Origin: Marinobacter alexandrii
Lineage (GTDB): Bacteria > Pseudomonadota > Gammaproteobacteria > Pseudomonadales > Oleiphilaceae
NCBI RefSeq assembly: GCF_005871205.1
Contig: NZ_SWKM01000012.1
Span: 496,001 to 560,000 of the forward strand
Direction: 5' to 3'
Length of the DNA: 64,000 nt
In this document: in pieces, positions 8,538 to 20,431 of the stretch
Layout: the number at the start of each line of letters is the position of its first letter
Numbering within the stretch: position 1 is the first letter of the stretch
Position numbers and translations under genes: made by a program
The notes under the pieces: generated by a model
The model's database searches: none
What the model saw: the letters and a program-made list of their open reading frames with translations, nothing else
Told to the model about the DNA's origin: nothing

Positions 8538-8855
8538 CTAGAACCTGGCCCCTTCCGCGCTGTTGCGCTGGCGGAAGTGAGTCAACGCAACACTGGCTGC
8601 AGCCAGCACAACGAAGAGCAGGATGCCCTTGGGCACCAGGGCATGAATCTCGGGATTAGGCGCAGTGCTGGCGGTGACCAGGATCAGGCCCAGGACATTC
8701 CGCGCCAGGCGGACGGCGAGCAGGGTGCACAGATAGCCTGACTGCGAGGCGGCCTCGGGTGAGCGCAGGCAGCGGCCAAGTGTTGGCATCAGGTGTACGG
8801 TGTTGAGAAGCAGAACAGTGAAGATAACAAGCTGAACAATATTGAAAAACGTCAT
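8538..8855 (-). CDS. Small hypothetical membrane protein
   Basis: A 105-residue frame with about three hydrophobic segments (an N-terminal helix after MTFFNIVQLVIF, one around RNVLGLILVTAS, one around GILLFVVLAAASVAL) separated by short charged loops. I do not recognise a family. Support is the regular hydrophobic/charged pattern and the lack of a better gene here. Against it, there is no convincing Shine-Dalgarno sequence before the ATG at 8855 or the alternative at 8861. It converges on eutC. Confidence 0.5.
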   Translation of the reverse strand: MTFFNIVQLVIFTVLLLNTVHLMPTLGRCLRSPEAASQSGYLCTLLAVRLARNVLGLILVTASTAPNPEIHALVPKGILLFVVLAAASVALTHFRQRNSAEGARF

Positions 8856-8861
8856 AATCAA

Positions 8862-11453
<2,592 letters not shown>

Positions 11454-11480
11454 TTAACAGTCAGTCAAAACAACCTCTAA

Positions 11481-11516
11481 GGGGCGTGGCAGTAAAACTG
11501 CCACGCCCCTTTTTTA
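11481..11516 (+). terminator. Rho-independent terminator of katG
   Basis: A perfect 13-base stem (GGGGCGTGGCAGT and its complement, loop AAA) is followed by seven T residues. It starts 27 bases after the katG stop codon. Confidence 0.95.
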
Positions 11517-11625
11517 TTAGCTCCTTGCCGACTAGGTGGGAGTAAATTGTCCCGTTCAAGCTTAGAGATGTATGCCTCCGGCTCGGCTCGTGCCCGCCGT
11601 AACCGGAAGCTTCCAGGGAGGTTAT

Positions 11626-12798
11626 TTACGCTGGCACCGGGCTGCGGTTATCCAGTGAGGCCGAAATCCGCGTCAGCATCAAGGCCGAAAGCACGATCAG
11701 TCCGCCAATCCAGGGCGTACTCATCAACCCCATGTCTTCAACGATATGCCCGCCAAGCCAGGCGCCACCGGCAATGCCGATGTTGAACGCGGCGATGTTG
11801 AGACCGGACGCGACATCAACAGAGTGAGGCGTGTAGCGTTCGGCCAGTTGCACCACGTACACCTGCAGCCCCGGAACATTGCCGAAGGCAAAGGCGCCCC
11901 AGACCAACAGGGTGATGACGGCGGCAATCGGGTAGTGGGCGCTGAAGGTGAGCGCAAACATGATCGCCGCCAGGCCACCGAAGATGATGTAGAGAGCAGA
12001 GGTTGGCCCCAGACGATCTGCCAGTTTGCCGCCCCAGATGTTGCCGGTGGCCACCGAAACGCCATAAACCAGAAGCAACAGGCTCACCATACCCGAGGCA
12101 AAGCCGGTGACATCCTCAAGAATGGGGGTAAGGTAGGTGAAGGCGGTGAATGTGCCACCGTAGCCGATGGCGGTCATGGCATAGACCAGCAGCAGGCGAG
12201 GATGGGTGAGCACCTGCAATTGCTCGCGCAGGCTTGCCGGCACCGATTGCTTAAGGTTTTTCGGGACCAGCAGGGCGCTGCCAACCAGGGCAATGGCACC
12301 CAGGGCGGCGACGATGAGGAAGGTGGCGCGCCAGCCAAAGGTCTGGCCGATGAATGTCCCCAGTGGTACACCTGTCACCAGGGCCACGGTGAGGCCGGTG
12401 AACATGATGGCGATGGCGCTGGCTTCTTTATCTTTCGCAACCAGGCTGGTGGCGATGGTCGAGCCGATCGAGAAGAACACCCCGTGGGCGAGACCGGTCA
12501 GGATCCGGGCGGTGATCAACGAGCCGTAGTTTGGTGCCATCCACGCCAGCACGTTGCCAAGGATGAACAGTGCCATCAGCGACAGCAGCACCAGTTTGCG
12601 ATTCCAGCGTCCCGTCAGGGCGGTCAAAACCGGTGCGCCTACGGCAACACCGAGTGCATACAGGCTCACCAGCAGCCCCGCCGAGGGCAGGCTGACTCCG
12701 AGATCCAGGGCGATGGTCGGGACCAGGCCGACAATAACGAACTCGGTGGTCCCGATTGCAAAGGCACTGAGTGTCAGTGCAAATAGCGCAATGGGCAT
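11626..12798 (-). CDS. MFS transporter, AraJ/sugar-efflux (DHA1) type
   Basis: A 390-residue inner-membrane transporter with about 12 hydrophobic helices. The opening ALTLSAFAIGTTEFVIVGL and the TM2-3 loop GRWNRKLVLL are typical of the DHA1 drug/sugar efflux group (AraJ, PbuE, YdhP-like). These usually export small polar molecules or drugs with proton antiport. The ATG at 12798 (MPIALFALTLSAF) was selected over an upstream start at 12849 because family proteins begin at the first helix. It is divergent from a LysR gene 101 bases away, the usual arrangement for a regulator and its target exporter. The substrate is unknown. Confidence 0.9.
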   Translation of the reverse strand: MPIALFALTLSAFAIGTTEFVIVGLVPTIALDLGVSLPSAGLLVSLYALGVAVGAPVLTALTGRWNRKLVLLSLMALFILGNVLAWMAPNYGSLITARILTGLAHGVFFSIGSTIATSLVAKDKEASAIAIMFTGLTVALVTGVPLGTFIGQTFGWRATFLIVAALGAIALVGSALLVPKNLKQSVPASLREQLQVLTHPRLLLVYAMTAIGYGGTFTAFTYLTPILEDVTGFASGMVSLLLLVYGVSVATGNIWGGKLADRLGPTSALYIIFGGLAAIMFALTFSAHYPIAAVITLLVWGAFAFGNVPGLQVYVVQLAERYTPHSVDVASGLNIAAFNIGIAGGAWLGGHIVEDMGLMSTPWIGGLIVLSALMLTRISASLDNRSPVPA

Positions 12799-12899
12799 AG
12801 CAGATATCTCCAGTAGGTTTGATTGACGCTGGCTAGTCTGGCGCCGCATACTTTTGCGATAAATACCTGTTTTCGAAAATTACCTTTGCGGAATATGCA

Positions 12900-13784
12900 A
12901 TGAAGAGTCGTTCTGAGGATCTGGTTTTCCTGCTGGCGGTAGTCGACAGCGGTGGTTTCAGCGCCGCGGCGGAACATCTGGAGATCTCGGTAACCAAGGT
13001 TTCCCGGGCGGTGTCCCGTCTCGAAAAATCCCTGGATGCCACCTTACTCAATCGCACCACGCGCCAGGTCAACCTCACCGAGGAAGGCCAGGCCTTTATC
13101 GCCCAGGTGCGTGCCGGTTTGTCCACACTGGAAGAGGCGGAGGAAGCGCTGGCGGTTCGGCGCCAGAAACCTGCTGGCAGGTTACGGGTGGACGCTGCCA
13201 ATCCCTTCGTTCTGCATCAGATCGTGCCGCACGTAAAAGCGTTTCGGGAGGCGTACCCGGAGATCGAGCTGGAACTGACTGCCAGTGATCGGATGGTGGA
13301 TCTGCTGGAAAAGCGCATTGATGTCGCGATCCGGATCGGTCCGCTGGAAGATTCGACGCTGCACGCGCGGCCGATGGGGCGGTCGCCGTTGTCGATCGTG
13401 GGTTCGCCGGATTACTTACGGGAACAGGGGCTGTGCCAGACGCCTGACGATCTGGCCAAGCACACGCTGATCGGCTTCACGGCGCCCGAAACACTCAATC
13501 TGTGGCATGTGGGTGACGGCCTGCAGATCCGGCCAGCCATCCGTGCCAGCAGTGGAGAAGCGGTACGCCAGCTGTGCTTGAGAGGCAATGGCCTGGCTTA
13601 TCTGTCGCGCTTCATGGTGGGGGAGGATGTGAAACAAGGTCGCCTGGTGGAAGTGCTCGGCGAGCACCTGACCCGGCCCAATCCGCGGGAGCTGGTCAAT
13701 GCGGTCTACTATCGCAACACCACGTTGTCGGCCCGCATCCAGGTGTTTCTCGATTTCTTCAGTGCCCGCTGGCAGTCCCTTTAA
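12900..13784 (+). CDS. LysR-family transcriptional regulator (divergent from MFS exporter)
   Basis: A 294-residue LysR regulator. The N-terminal winged helix-turn-helix spans about residues 1-60 (FLLAVVDSGGFSAAAEHL, VSRAVSRLEKSLDATLLNRTTR). A linker and a periplasmic-binding-like effector domain follow, from about residue 90. It resembles the large group of LysR proteins that control a neighbouring efflux or oxidoreductase gene. The divergent MFS gene shares its 101-base upstream region and is the obvious target. The ATG at 12900 starts directly at the HTH domain. The inducer is not known. Confidence 0.92.
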   Translation: MKSRSEDLVFLLAVVDSGGFSAAAEHLEISVTKVSRAVSRLEKSLDATLLNRTTRQVNLTEEGQAFIAQVRAGLSTLEEAEEALAVRRQKPAGRLRVDAANPFVLHQIVPHVKAFREAYPEIELELTASDRMVDLLEKRIDVAIRIGPLEDSTLHARPMGRSPLSIVGSPDYLREQGLCQTPDDLAKHTLIGFTAPETLNLWHVGDGLQIRPAIRASSGEAVRQLCLRGNGLAYLSRFMVGEDVKQGRLVEVLGEHLTRPNPRELVNAVYYRNTTLSARIQVFLDFFSARWQSL

Positions 13785-13835
13785 CCCAGCACATATCGCC
13801 GAAAATCCGGTCTCGCTGGGGTGAGGACCTTTAGG

Positions 13836-14255
13836 TCAGGCTTGGCTAATCCTCTCCAGGGCGCTTCGGAGATCGCCGGGAATCGGGGTGGAGGCGTTGC
13901 TCTCTCTGTCCACGAAAACGTGCACCACCTGACCCACGGCAGACACCTGATTGTCGCCCTGCTTAAATATGCCAACCTCGTAAGTTACGGAACTGTTGCC
14001 AGTTTTAACCACTCGTAATCCAGCTTCCAATACGTCCGGGTAGGCCACGGGTTTGCGGAACTGGCAGTTGGAGCTGACGACAAATCCGACCACTGATCCG
14101 TTATGGATATCGAGACCGCCTTCCTCAATCAGATAGCGATTAATGGCTGAGTCGAAGTAGGAATAATAGGTGACGTTGTTTACATGGCCGTAGACATCGT
14201 TATCCATCCATCGGGTGCTGATTGGATAGAACACCGGGAAACTGTTTCGTTCCAC
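13836..14255 (-). CDS. Acyl-CoA thioesterase, 4HBT (hotdog) family
   Basis: A 139-residue single hotdog-domain protein of the YbgC/4-hydroxybenzoyl-CoA thioesterase family. It shows the active-site block [21 protein letters not shown] (residues 14-34), where an Asp is the expected catalytic residue. It hydrolyses acyl-CoA thioesters in the cytosol; the acyl group cannot be inferred. It lies 72 bases downstream of the semialdehyde dehydrogenase on the same strand, so it may be the last gene of the transporter/dehydrogenase operon, but a strong inverted repeat lies in the gap. Its end converges on the LysR gene, 51 bases apart. Confidence 0.9.
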   Translation of the reverse strand: MERNSFPVFYPISTRWMDNDVYGHVNNVTYYSYFDSAINRYLIEEGGLDIHNGSVVGFVVSSNCQFRKPVAYPDVLEAGLRVVKTGNSSVTYEVGIFKQGDNQVSAVGQVVHVFVDRESNASTPIPGDLRSALERISQA

Positions 14256-14281
14256 GAACCTGCTCCTATAGGTTAATTTTG

Positions 14282-14310
14282 TGAGCTCCGAGTGTTCTGC
14301 CCGGAGCTCA
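14282..14310. repeat. Inverted repeat between semialdehyde dehydrogenase and thioesterase genes
   Basis: Arms TGAGCTCCG and CGGAGCTCA are perfect complements with an 11-base loop. No T-run follows on either strand, so it may act as a transcript-processing or partial-termination structure rather than a full terminator. Confidence 0.6.
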
Positions 14311-14327
14311 AAACGTGATACAGGTGG

Positions 14328-15797
14328 TTAGCGCATACCACCGAGGCACAGGTATTTTAGCTCCATGTACTCATCAAGCCCGTAATGGGAGCCTTCACGA
14401 CCAAGGCCGCTTTCCTTGACACCACCAAACGGGGCTACCTCGGTGGAGATGATGCCCTCGTTAACGCCAATCATCCCGGACTCAAGTGCTTCAGCGACAT
14501 GCCACACCCGGTGGATATTGGTGCTGTAGAAGTACGCGGAGAGACCGAATTCAGAATCATTGGCCATGGCTATAGCGTCTTCTTCAGTCTCAAACCGGAA
14601 CAAGGGCGCAACCGGGCCAAAGGTTTCCTCACTGGCGATTAACATGTCCTGAGTGGCACCCGTGAGAATAGTAGGCTCGAAAAAGGTCCCGCCGAGGGCG
14701 TGCGGTTTGCCGCCCATGGCAATCTCGGCGCCTTTTTCCGTGGCATCGGCGATATGTCGCTGTACCTTTTCCAGAGCGGCTTCGTTGATCAGCGGACCTT
14801 GCTGAGTATCGCCTTCCAGACCGGCGCCAACCACCATGTTTCCGACAGCGACTTTCAGTTTTTCAACAAAAGCATCGTACACCCCTGACTGAACATATAC
14901 CCGGTTAGCACAAACACAGGTCTGGCCTGTGTTGCGGTATTTGGAGGCCATGAGGCCAGCAACAGCGGCGTCAAGATCGGCATCGTCGAAAACAATAAAC
15001 GGCGCGTTGCCGCCCAATTCCAGACTGACCTTCTTTACGGTATCGCTGGCCTGGCGCATCAACAGCTTGCCCACGGGCGTAGAGCCGGTGAAAGAGACCT
15101 TCCGGACGATAGGATTGCCGGTTAGTTCACCGCCAACCGCGACGGCGTTCGGTTTGGAGCAGGTGATGACATTGATCAGGCCAGCGGGGATGCCAGCTTG
15201 TTCAGCAAGCGCAGTAATTGCCAATGCGGAGAGGGGCGTATCTTCCGCGGGTTTGATGACTACCGGGCAGCCTGCTGCCAGCGCGGGAGCCACTTTCCGG
15301 GTAATCATGGCAATGGGGAAATTCCAGGGTGTAATCGCGGCAACCACGCCGACAGGTTGTTTGATCACCACAATGCGTTTGTCCTGGCCGTGGCCAGGAA
15401 CTACATCGCCGTAGGCACGTTTGGCCTCCTCCGCGAACCACTCAATGAAACTGGCGCCGTAACCTACTTCACCGCGGGATTCCGCCAAGGGTTTTCCCTG
15501 CTCGGCGGTCATCAGGCGAGCCAGATCTTCCTGATTTTCCATAATCAGGTTGAACCAGACGCGTAGGAGGTTAGCTCGCTCCTTAGCGGGCTTGGAGCGC
15601 CAGGCTGGCCATGCCCGCTCTGCGGCTTCGATGGCTTTACGGGTATCAGTCTCGTCCATATCCGGCACATCGATCAGATGTTCGCCGTTGGCCGGATTGA
15701 TGACTGCAAAGGTTTTCGCAGTCGACGCTGTTGTCCACTGACCATCAACGTAGGCTCGGTCTCGCAGGAGTTCAGAGTTCTTAAGATCAAGTGACAT
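14328..15797 (-). CDS. gabD: NAD(P)-dependent semialdehyde dehydrogenase, succinate-semialdehyde type
   Basis: A 489-residue aldehyde dehydrogenase superfamily enzyme that most resembles GabD, which oxidises succinate semialdehyde to succinate. Recognisable segments are ITPWNFPIAMITRKVAPAL (cofactor site), FTGSTPVGK, the catalytic Glu region LELGGNAPF, and the catalytic Cys in NTGQTCVCANR, where the double-Cys pattern is typical of GabD. The C terminus GGVKESGLGREGSHYGL is also characteristic. The ATG at 15797 (MSLDLKN) is preferred to an upstream GTG/ATG extension. It follows the iron alcohol dehydrogenase, suggesting successive alcohol then aldehyde oxidation. Glutarate semialdehyde or related omega-oxo acids are possible alternative substrates. 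Confidence 0.9.
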   Translation of the reverse strand: MSLDLKNSELLRDRAYVDGQWTTASTAKTFAVINPANGEHLIDVPDMDETDTRKAIEAAERAWPAWRSKPAKERANLLRVWFNLIMENQEDLARLMTAEQGKPLAESRGEVGYGASFIEWFAEEAKRAYGDVVPGHGQDKRIVVIKQPVGVVAAITPWNFPIAMITRKVAPALAAGCPVVIKPAEDTPLSALAITALAEQAGIPAGLINVITCSKPNAVAVGGELTGNPIVRKVSFTGSTPVGKLLMRQASDTVKKVSLELGGNAPFIVFDDADLDAAVAGLMASKYRNTGQTCVCANRVYVQSGVYDAFVEKLKVAVGNMVVGAGLEGDTQQGPLINEAALEKVQRHIADATEKGAEIAMGGKPHALGGTFFEPTILTGATQDMLIASEETFGPVAPLFRFETEEDAIAMANDSEFGLSAYFYSTNIHRVWHVAEALESGMIGVNEGIISTEVAPFGGVKESGLGREGSHYGLDEYMELKYLCLGGMR

Positions 15798-15823
15798 AAC
15801 TAACCTCAATGAGTAGGCGCTGC

Positions 15824-15841
15824 CGCAGTCGCGCGACTGCG
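15824..15841. repeat. 18-base perfect palindrome between the two dehydrogenase genes
   Basis: CGCAGTCGC is followed immediately by its reverse complement GCGACTGCG in the 89-base gap between the alcohol and aldehyde dehydrogenase genes. It could fold as a transcript hairpin or serve as an operator. No promoter elements are clear beside it. Confidence 0.5.
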
Positions 15842-15886
15842 CCTGAAAAGGGGAAAAGAGTACCGCCAGATTATCAGGTGGCTCGC

Positions 15887-17044
15887 TCAGAATGCGGCTT
15901 GGTATATGGCCAATGCGTCCGCTTCTGAGACCTCCCTCGGGTTGTTCACCAGCAATCGGGTCTGCTTCATGGCGTCGGCCGCCATGACCGGCAGGTCGGA
16001 TTCGCCAATGCCCACTTCCCGCAGGGTTTGCTCAAGCCCGATATCCGCACTTAATGCTTCCAGCCGATTGATGAACTCCTCCACCCGTTGCGACTCTGGC
16101 ACGGAGGCGAGATCCGGGAAGGCATCGGGCGCCAGGGTAGCGTAGGCTTCGGCACAGGCACTGGCGTTGAAACGCATGACATGGGGCAAGACCAGAGCAT
16201 TTGAAAGCCCGTGGGGCACGTGGAAAATACCCCCGATCGGGTAGGCCAGGGCATGCACTGCGGCCACGGGCGAATTGGCAAAAGCCTGGCCAGCCAGCAT
16301 GGCGCCCAGCAGCATGTTGGAGCGTGCCTGAACATTGCGGCCGTCTTTCACCGCAGTCTCGATGTTGGCGCCGAGCAAGCGCAGGGCTTCACGAGCCAGT
16401 GTGCGCGACACCGGGTTGTTGTTGGCCGATGCGGAGGTGTAGCTCTCGATGGCGTGAACCATCGAATCGATCCCGGTTGCTGCCGTTACCGGTGCTGGCA
16501 GGCCAAGGGTCAGTTCGGCATCCAGCAGGGCCACGTCCGGAAGTAGCTGGGGTGCGACCACACCTTTCTTCTCGGCTTCGCCCACCGTGATGATAGAAAT
16601 GGGCGTGACTTCGGAGCCGGTACCAGCTGTGGTGGGGATCTGAATCAGGGGCAGTCGCTGGCCTTTGGCCATCCCGACGCCATAGATGTCGTCCAGTTTT
16701 TCACCGCCGCCAATAAGCAACGCAATCAGCTTGGCGATATCCATGGAGGAGCCGCCGCCGAAGCCAATGACACCATCGATATTGGCCGCTCGGGCGTCTG
16801 CAAGGGCTGCCTCCACAACCGCCACAGGTGGATCAGCGACAACGCCATCGAACACTTGGTATTGCACGCCGGCCTGATCCAGAGAGTCGGTTGCACTGCT
16901 CAACAGGCCGGCCTGGATCAGGCCGGGGTCGGTCACGATCAAAACGCGGTTGCCAATCTGTTCTTTTACGATAGCGCCGAGCTTTTTGATGGAGCCCGGC
17001 TCGCAAATCACGCTTTTGGTCGTATTAAAGGTAAATGCCGTCAT
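15887..17044 (-). CDS. Iron-containing alcohol dehydrogenase (group III)
   Basis: A 385-residue group III metal-dependent alcohol dehydrogenase. It shows GFGGGSSMDIAK (NAD-binding, about residues 93-104), IPTTAGTGSEVTP, and the metal-ligand region ATGIDSMVHAIESYTS with downstream His in GIFHVPHGLSNALVLPHV. Such enzymes oxidise primary alcohols or hydroxy acids with NAD, using Fe2+ or a similar ion, in the cytosol. It lies 10 bases after the last ABC transporter gene and upstream of a GabD-like dehydrogenase. I therefore infer that an imported hydroxy compound is oxidised to a semialdehyde and then an acid; 4-hydroxybutyrate or a related omega-hydroxy acid or diol would fit but is not shown. 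Confidence 0.9.
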   Translation of the reverse strand: MTAFTFNTTKSVICEPGSIKKLGAIVKEQIGNRVLIVTDPGLIQAGLLSSATDSLDQAGVQYQVFDGVVADPPVAVVEAALADARAANIDGVIGFGGGSSMDIAKLIALLIGGGEKLDDIYGVGMAKGQRLPLIQIPTTAGTGSEVTPISIITVGEAEKKGVVAPQLLPDVALLDAELTLGLPAPVTAATGIDSMVHAIESYTSASANNNPVSRTLAREALRLLGANIETAVKDGRNVQARSNMLLGAMLAGQAFANSPVAAVHALAYPIGGIFHVPHGLSNALVLPHVMRFNASACAEAYATLAPDAFPDLASVPESQRVEEFINRLEALSADIGLEQTLREVGIGESDLPVMAADAMKQTRLLVNNPREVSEADALAIYQAAF

Positions 17045-17054
17045 ATTTCCTCTC

Positions 17055-17711
17055 CTAAGTCAGAGACGCCAATGGCTCAACGCTGCCACGCTCGATCTGA
17101 AAAGCTTCGTCAACCAGATCTGCCGAATGTGATTGGTCTGATTCGGAGAGCAGAACGGTCAGCCCTTCATCCTTCAGTGTACTCAAGACACTGGCTAGGC
17201 GCCGTGAAAGAGCTGGAGCTACCCCCTCAAAGGGCTCATCCAGTAATAGCAGGTTGGTACCGGTCATCATCGCCCTGGCCAGCGCCACCAGCTTTTGCTG
17301 TCCACCAGACAACTGTAGTGCCCGGCGATCAGAAAAAGCTTCTACTTCAGGCATCATTTCATAGATCCAGGCCAACCGGGCTTCGGCGCTGGTCAGCTGG
17401 CAGGCCCAGGCCGGCGCCATGATGTTTTCTTCAACGGTCAGATCAGGAACCAAACGGCGGTCTTCTGGCATGTAGCCAATGGACATGCCTGCGCGTTCAA
17501 AGGAACCCTGCTTGGTCATATCTGTTCCATTGATGAGAATTTGTCCGGATTTTGGCTTGAGCAGACCCATTATTGAGCGAAGCGATGTGGTCTTGCCGGC
17601 GCCATTCCGACCAATCAGGCCGACCATCGAGCCTTTTTCAACTGAGAAGGTCACGTCCCTGAGGATCAAAGTCCCGGCTATTTCAGTGGTCACGTTTTTA
17701 AGTTCAAGCAT
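17055..17711 (-). CDS. Branched-chain-type ABC transporter ATP-binding protein (LivF-like)
   Basis: A 218-residue cytosolic ATPase of the HAAT (LivF) family. It carries Walker A GRNGAGKTT (34-42), signature LSGGQQK (134-140) and Walker B LLLLDEP (154-160), and the LivF-type MPEDRRLVPDLTVEENI segment. It is slightly short at the C terminus. It overlaps the LivG-like gene by eight bases, in a run of binding protein, two permeases and two ATPases. With the LivG-like partner it should power uptake of the solute delivered by the binding protein at 20485-21765. Confidence 0.93.
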   Translation of the reverse strand: MLELKNVTTEIAGTLILRDVTFSVEKGSMVGLIGRNGAGKTTSLRSIMGLLKPKSGQILINGTDMTKQGSFERAGMSIGYMPEDRRLVPDLTVEENIMAPAWACQLTSAEARLAWIYEMMPEVEAFSDRRALQLSGGQQKLVALARAMMTGTNLLLLDEPFEGVAPALSRRLASVLSTLKDEGLTVLLSESDQSHSADLVDEAFQIERGSVEPLASLT

Positions 17712-18501
17712 GGCCAGACTCCTTTGTAGTAGCGGGCGCGCTATCGCTCAAATCCAGATGGTGGCCGACAACCAGCTCCTGCACTTTGGGATCCGACAAG
17801 ACTTTTTGAGTCGGTCCGTCAGCGAGGACGCGGCCGTCATAGAAGGCCAATACCCGGTCCGCGTAACGGAGAACCACTTCCATGTCATGTTCGACAAACA
17901 TGGTGGCTGCGTCACTCTTGCGCACTGCCGCCATCACTGTGTCCATGAGGGTGAACTTGTCTTCAATGGCGACGCCAGAGGTCGGTTCATCCAGCAGCAT
18001 CAAGCCGGGATTCGAAAGCATGGCCATAGCGATATCCAGGAGTTTCCGGACACCTTGTGGCAGGGTCGACACAACCTCGTCCGTATACTGTTCGATTTCG
18101 TACTCTCGCAACACCGCTTGTGCTTTTTCAATCTTTTCAGCAGACCGCAACGGATTCAGGAAGCTGAGCTTTCGGTCGACGGAAAAGCCAAAGGCAATCA
18201 GCATGTTGTCCAGAACAGTTAGCTCCTGGAATAGCTGGGCCACCTGGAAGGATCGGCCAACACCGGCCAGTGATACCTCCCGGGGGGATTTGCCGATGAT
18301 TGATTCGCCGCGGACCAGAATGTCGCCGCCTGATGGCTGAATGTATCCGGTTACCATATTGATAAAGGTGGTTTTGCCAGCTCCGTTCGAACCGATGACC
18401 CCAACAATCTCGCCACTGTTGAGTTCAACATTGATGTCAGTGGCCGCTGTGACCGCACCGAAGGTTCTCTCCAGATTGACGGTTTTCAACAAAGCGCTCA
18501 T
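17704..18501 (-). CDS. Branched-chain-type ABC transporter ATP-binding protein (LivG-like)
   Basis: A 265-residue ATPase of the LivG group. Walker A is GSNGAGKT (37-44). The LivG insertion GESIIGKSPREVSLAGVGRSFQ is present, the signature region is degenerate (LPQGVRKLLDIAMA), and Walker B MLLLDEPTSGV is intact. The C-terminal extension after LADGPTQKVLSDPKVQELV is longer than in most LivF proteins, as expected for LivG. It overlaps livM-like by four bases and livF-like by eight, so the ATPase genes are translationally coupled. Confidence 0.93.
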   Translation of the reverse strand: MSALLKTVNLERTFGAVTAATDINVELNSGEIVGVIGSNGAGKTTFINMVTGYIQPSGGDILVRGESIIGKSPREVSLAGVGRSFQVAQLFQELTVLDNMLIAFGFSVDRKLSFLNPLRSAEKIEKAQAVLREYEIEQYTDEVVSTLPQGVRKLLDIAMAMLSNPGLMLLDEPTSGVAIEDKFTLMDTVMAAVRKSDAATMFVEHDMEVVLRYADRVLAFYDGRVLADGPTQKVLSDPKVQELVVGHHLDLSDSAPATTKESGHA

Positions 18502-19448
18502 GTGGTTTTCCTCGCTTTCTTGTTCTGGAATCGTTCAACCAGTGACCAAAGGCCTGACGGCATGAACAGGATGATTGCCAGCAGCGCGAAACCCAGAATC
18601 ATCTGCCAGGTGTACGGAGCAACAGCAAAGGCGTAAGTGCGGAGCGCCTCGAACAGCACGGCGGCAATGATCGGCGCGGCGACGTGCGCGGTGCCACCCA
18701 TTAGCGCAATAAAGACAAACTCGCCCGAGGTGGTCCAATAGGCCATTTCCGGATCGACATGGCCACTAACCAAGGCTGTTACCGTGCCACCGATGGCGGC
18801 GAGGGCTGCAGCAATGATGTACTTGACGTAAACCACCTTGAATACCGAGCCGCCGAGGTACTCCAGACGAATCTCATTCTCCCGAACCGCTTCGCCTGCG
18901 TAGCCGGACAACGAGTTGAGGTAACGCCAGGCCAGAATGCCGAGGCTGACAACCAGGAACACGGCAACGGCCAATACCAGGTCTGAGGCGCCTTCTGGTC
19001 CCGGAGCCCAACCCAGCAGGCTGGGGTTGGCAACGTTGAAGCCATCGGTTGAGCCGAGAACCTGCATGCGCACCAGCAGGCCGTATAGGATCATCGAAAA
19101 TGCCATGGAAAACATGGCGAAAAAGATTTCCCGGTACCGGCACAGCAGCAGCCCGATAATGGCAGCAATAACAACGCTGACACTTATGGAAGCAAGCAGG
19201 ATCAAGAGTATATCGGTCACTTCAGCAAACTGGGTCAGCATGCCCGCCACGTAGGCGCCCACGCAGTAATAGAGGCCCTGGCCAAATGACACCAGACCGG
19301 CCCTCATCAATAGGACCAGGCCGAGAACCACCAGGCCTTTGCCCATGGCAATGGTGAACAGATAGGACATCCACTGGGGCAAGAGCAGACCACCGGCCAG
19401 AATCGCCAGGCCCAGAATAAACAGCAGCGCTAAGGATTTTGTTTTCAT
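18498..19448 (-). CDS. Branched-chain-type ABC transporter permease (LivM-like)
   Basis: A 316-residue inner-membrane permease of the LivM type with about eight to ten hydrophobic helices. The N terminus has GLVLLMRAGLVSFGQGLYYCVGAY, and the ATPase-contact region RYLNSLSGYAGEAVRENEIRLEYLGG carries the Glu/Arg-rich EAA-like loop of this family. It ends with a basic tail (RFQNKKARK). It overlaps both neighbours by one to four bases. It should form the membrane channel together with the LivH-like protein. Confidence 0.93.
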   Translation of the reverse strand: MKTKSLALLFILGLAILAGGLLLPQWMSYLFTIAMGKGLVVLGLVLLMRAGLVSFGQGLYYCVGAYVAGMLTQFAEVTDILLILLASISVSVVIAAIIGLLLCRYREIFFAMFSMAFSMILYGLLVRMQVLGSTDGFNVANPSLLGWAPGPEGASDLVLAVAVFLVVSLGILAWRYLNSLSGYAGEAVRENEIRLEYLGGSVFKVVYVKYIIAAALAAIGGTVTALVSGHVDPEMAYWTTSGEFVFIALMGGTAHVAAPIIAAVLFEALRTYAFAVAPYTWQMILGFALLAIILFMPSGLWSLVERFQNKKARKTT

Positions 19449-20344
19449 CAGATCTTCCTCGCGTTGGCAACGGCAAACAGGCCTTGGGGACGAAACGCCA
19501 GAACCAGACCCATGACCGCGTAGATAACGAACAACTCGACTTCCGGATACAGGTGTACGGCGGTTGCGCGGGCCATGCCAACGATCAAAGCGCCGACCAG
19601 TGCTCCGGATATGCTTCCCAGACCACCAATGACCACCACGGCGAAGGCAAGCACAATGACTTCGATACCCATGCCGGGCACCACAGAGAGACCAGGTGCG
19701 GTCAGTGCACCAGCCAGCGCACCAATGCCGGCGCCAATCAGGAAGGTAATGGTGAAAATGCGTGAGACGTTGATGCCCAGAGCGCCGGCGATCTCACGGT
19801 CATGGATGACGACCCGCAGCAGCTTGCCATTTCGGGTCCGATTGAGGCCGTACCAGAGTGCAAGACCGATAAGAATACTGACGCCAATGAGCATGAAGTC
19901 GTAATTGGCGAACGACAGTCCCGCGAATTTTGTTCGTCCCAGCATGGTGTAGGGCTGATAGGCGAAATAGGGTTCAACGCCCCAAATCAGTTTAATGGCG
20001 TCTTCCATGATCAGTAGCACGGCATAGGTCACTAGAATCATGACCACCTCGTCCCGACCGTACATGAAACGCAATAAGCCGCGTTCGACCAACAAGCCGA
20101 CGGTAATACCGGCGACCAACGCTGCGCCGATCAGTGCGACGAAGCTGAACCAGGGCACAGAACCGGTGGAGAAATACCAGCCCACCATCGCTGCGCCGGA
20201 ATAGGCGCCCAGAGCATAGAAGCTGCCGTGGGACATGTTGAGTATTCGCATAACCCCGTAAATCAGGGTCAGACCGGCGGAGATGATGAACAGCCAGGAT
20301 GCGTAGACTGATCCATCCACCAGGATTGCAATAAGTTGTTTCAT
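19448..20344 (-). CDS. Branched-chain-type ABC transporter permease (LivH-like)
   Basis: A 298-residue inner-membrane permease of the LivH type. It has about eight hydrophobic helices, the family block GLTLIYGVMRILNMSHGSFYALGAY near the N terminus, and the coupling loop ALWYGLNRTRNGKLLRVVIHDREIAGALGINVSRI. The ATG at 20344 (MKQLIAIL) begins the first helix; the longer frame to 20437 runs through a non-coding leader. It sits 140 bases after the binding-protein gene, and a strong hairpin lies in that gap. It probably pairs with the LivM-like subunit. Confidence 0.93.
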   Translation of the reverse strand: MKQLIAILVDGSVYASWLFIISAGLTLIYGVMRILNMSHGSFYALGAYSGAAMVGWYFSTGSVPWFSFVALIGAALVAGITVGLLVERGLLRFMYGRDEVVMILVTYAVLLIMEDAIKLIWGVEPYFAYQPYTMLGRTKFAGLSFANYDFMLIGVSILIGLALWYGLNRTRNGKLLRVVIHDREIAGALGINVSRIFTITFLIGAGIGALAGALTAPGLSVVPGMGIEVIVLAFAVVVIGGLGSISGALVGALIVGMARATAVHLYPEVELFVIYAVMGLVLAFRPQGLFAVANARKI

Positions 20345-20431
20345 TGGGGTACTCCCGATTCTTTGCACAGCCCTAGTTGTCCGAATGTGCTTGGAATAGC
20401 CACGGAGCAGGAGTGAAAGATAATTGGGTAG

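Noticed and set aside
11746..12786. A 346-residue plus-strand open frame
   Set aside because: It is antisense to the MFS transporter, with His/Gln/Gly-rich composition typical of shadow frames.
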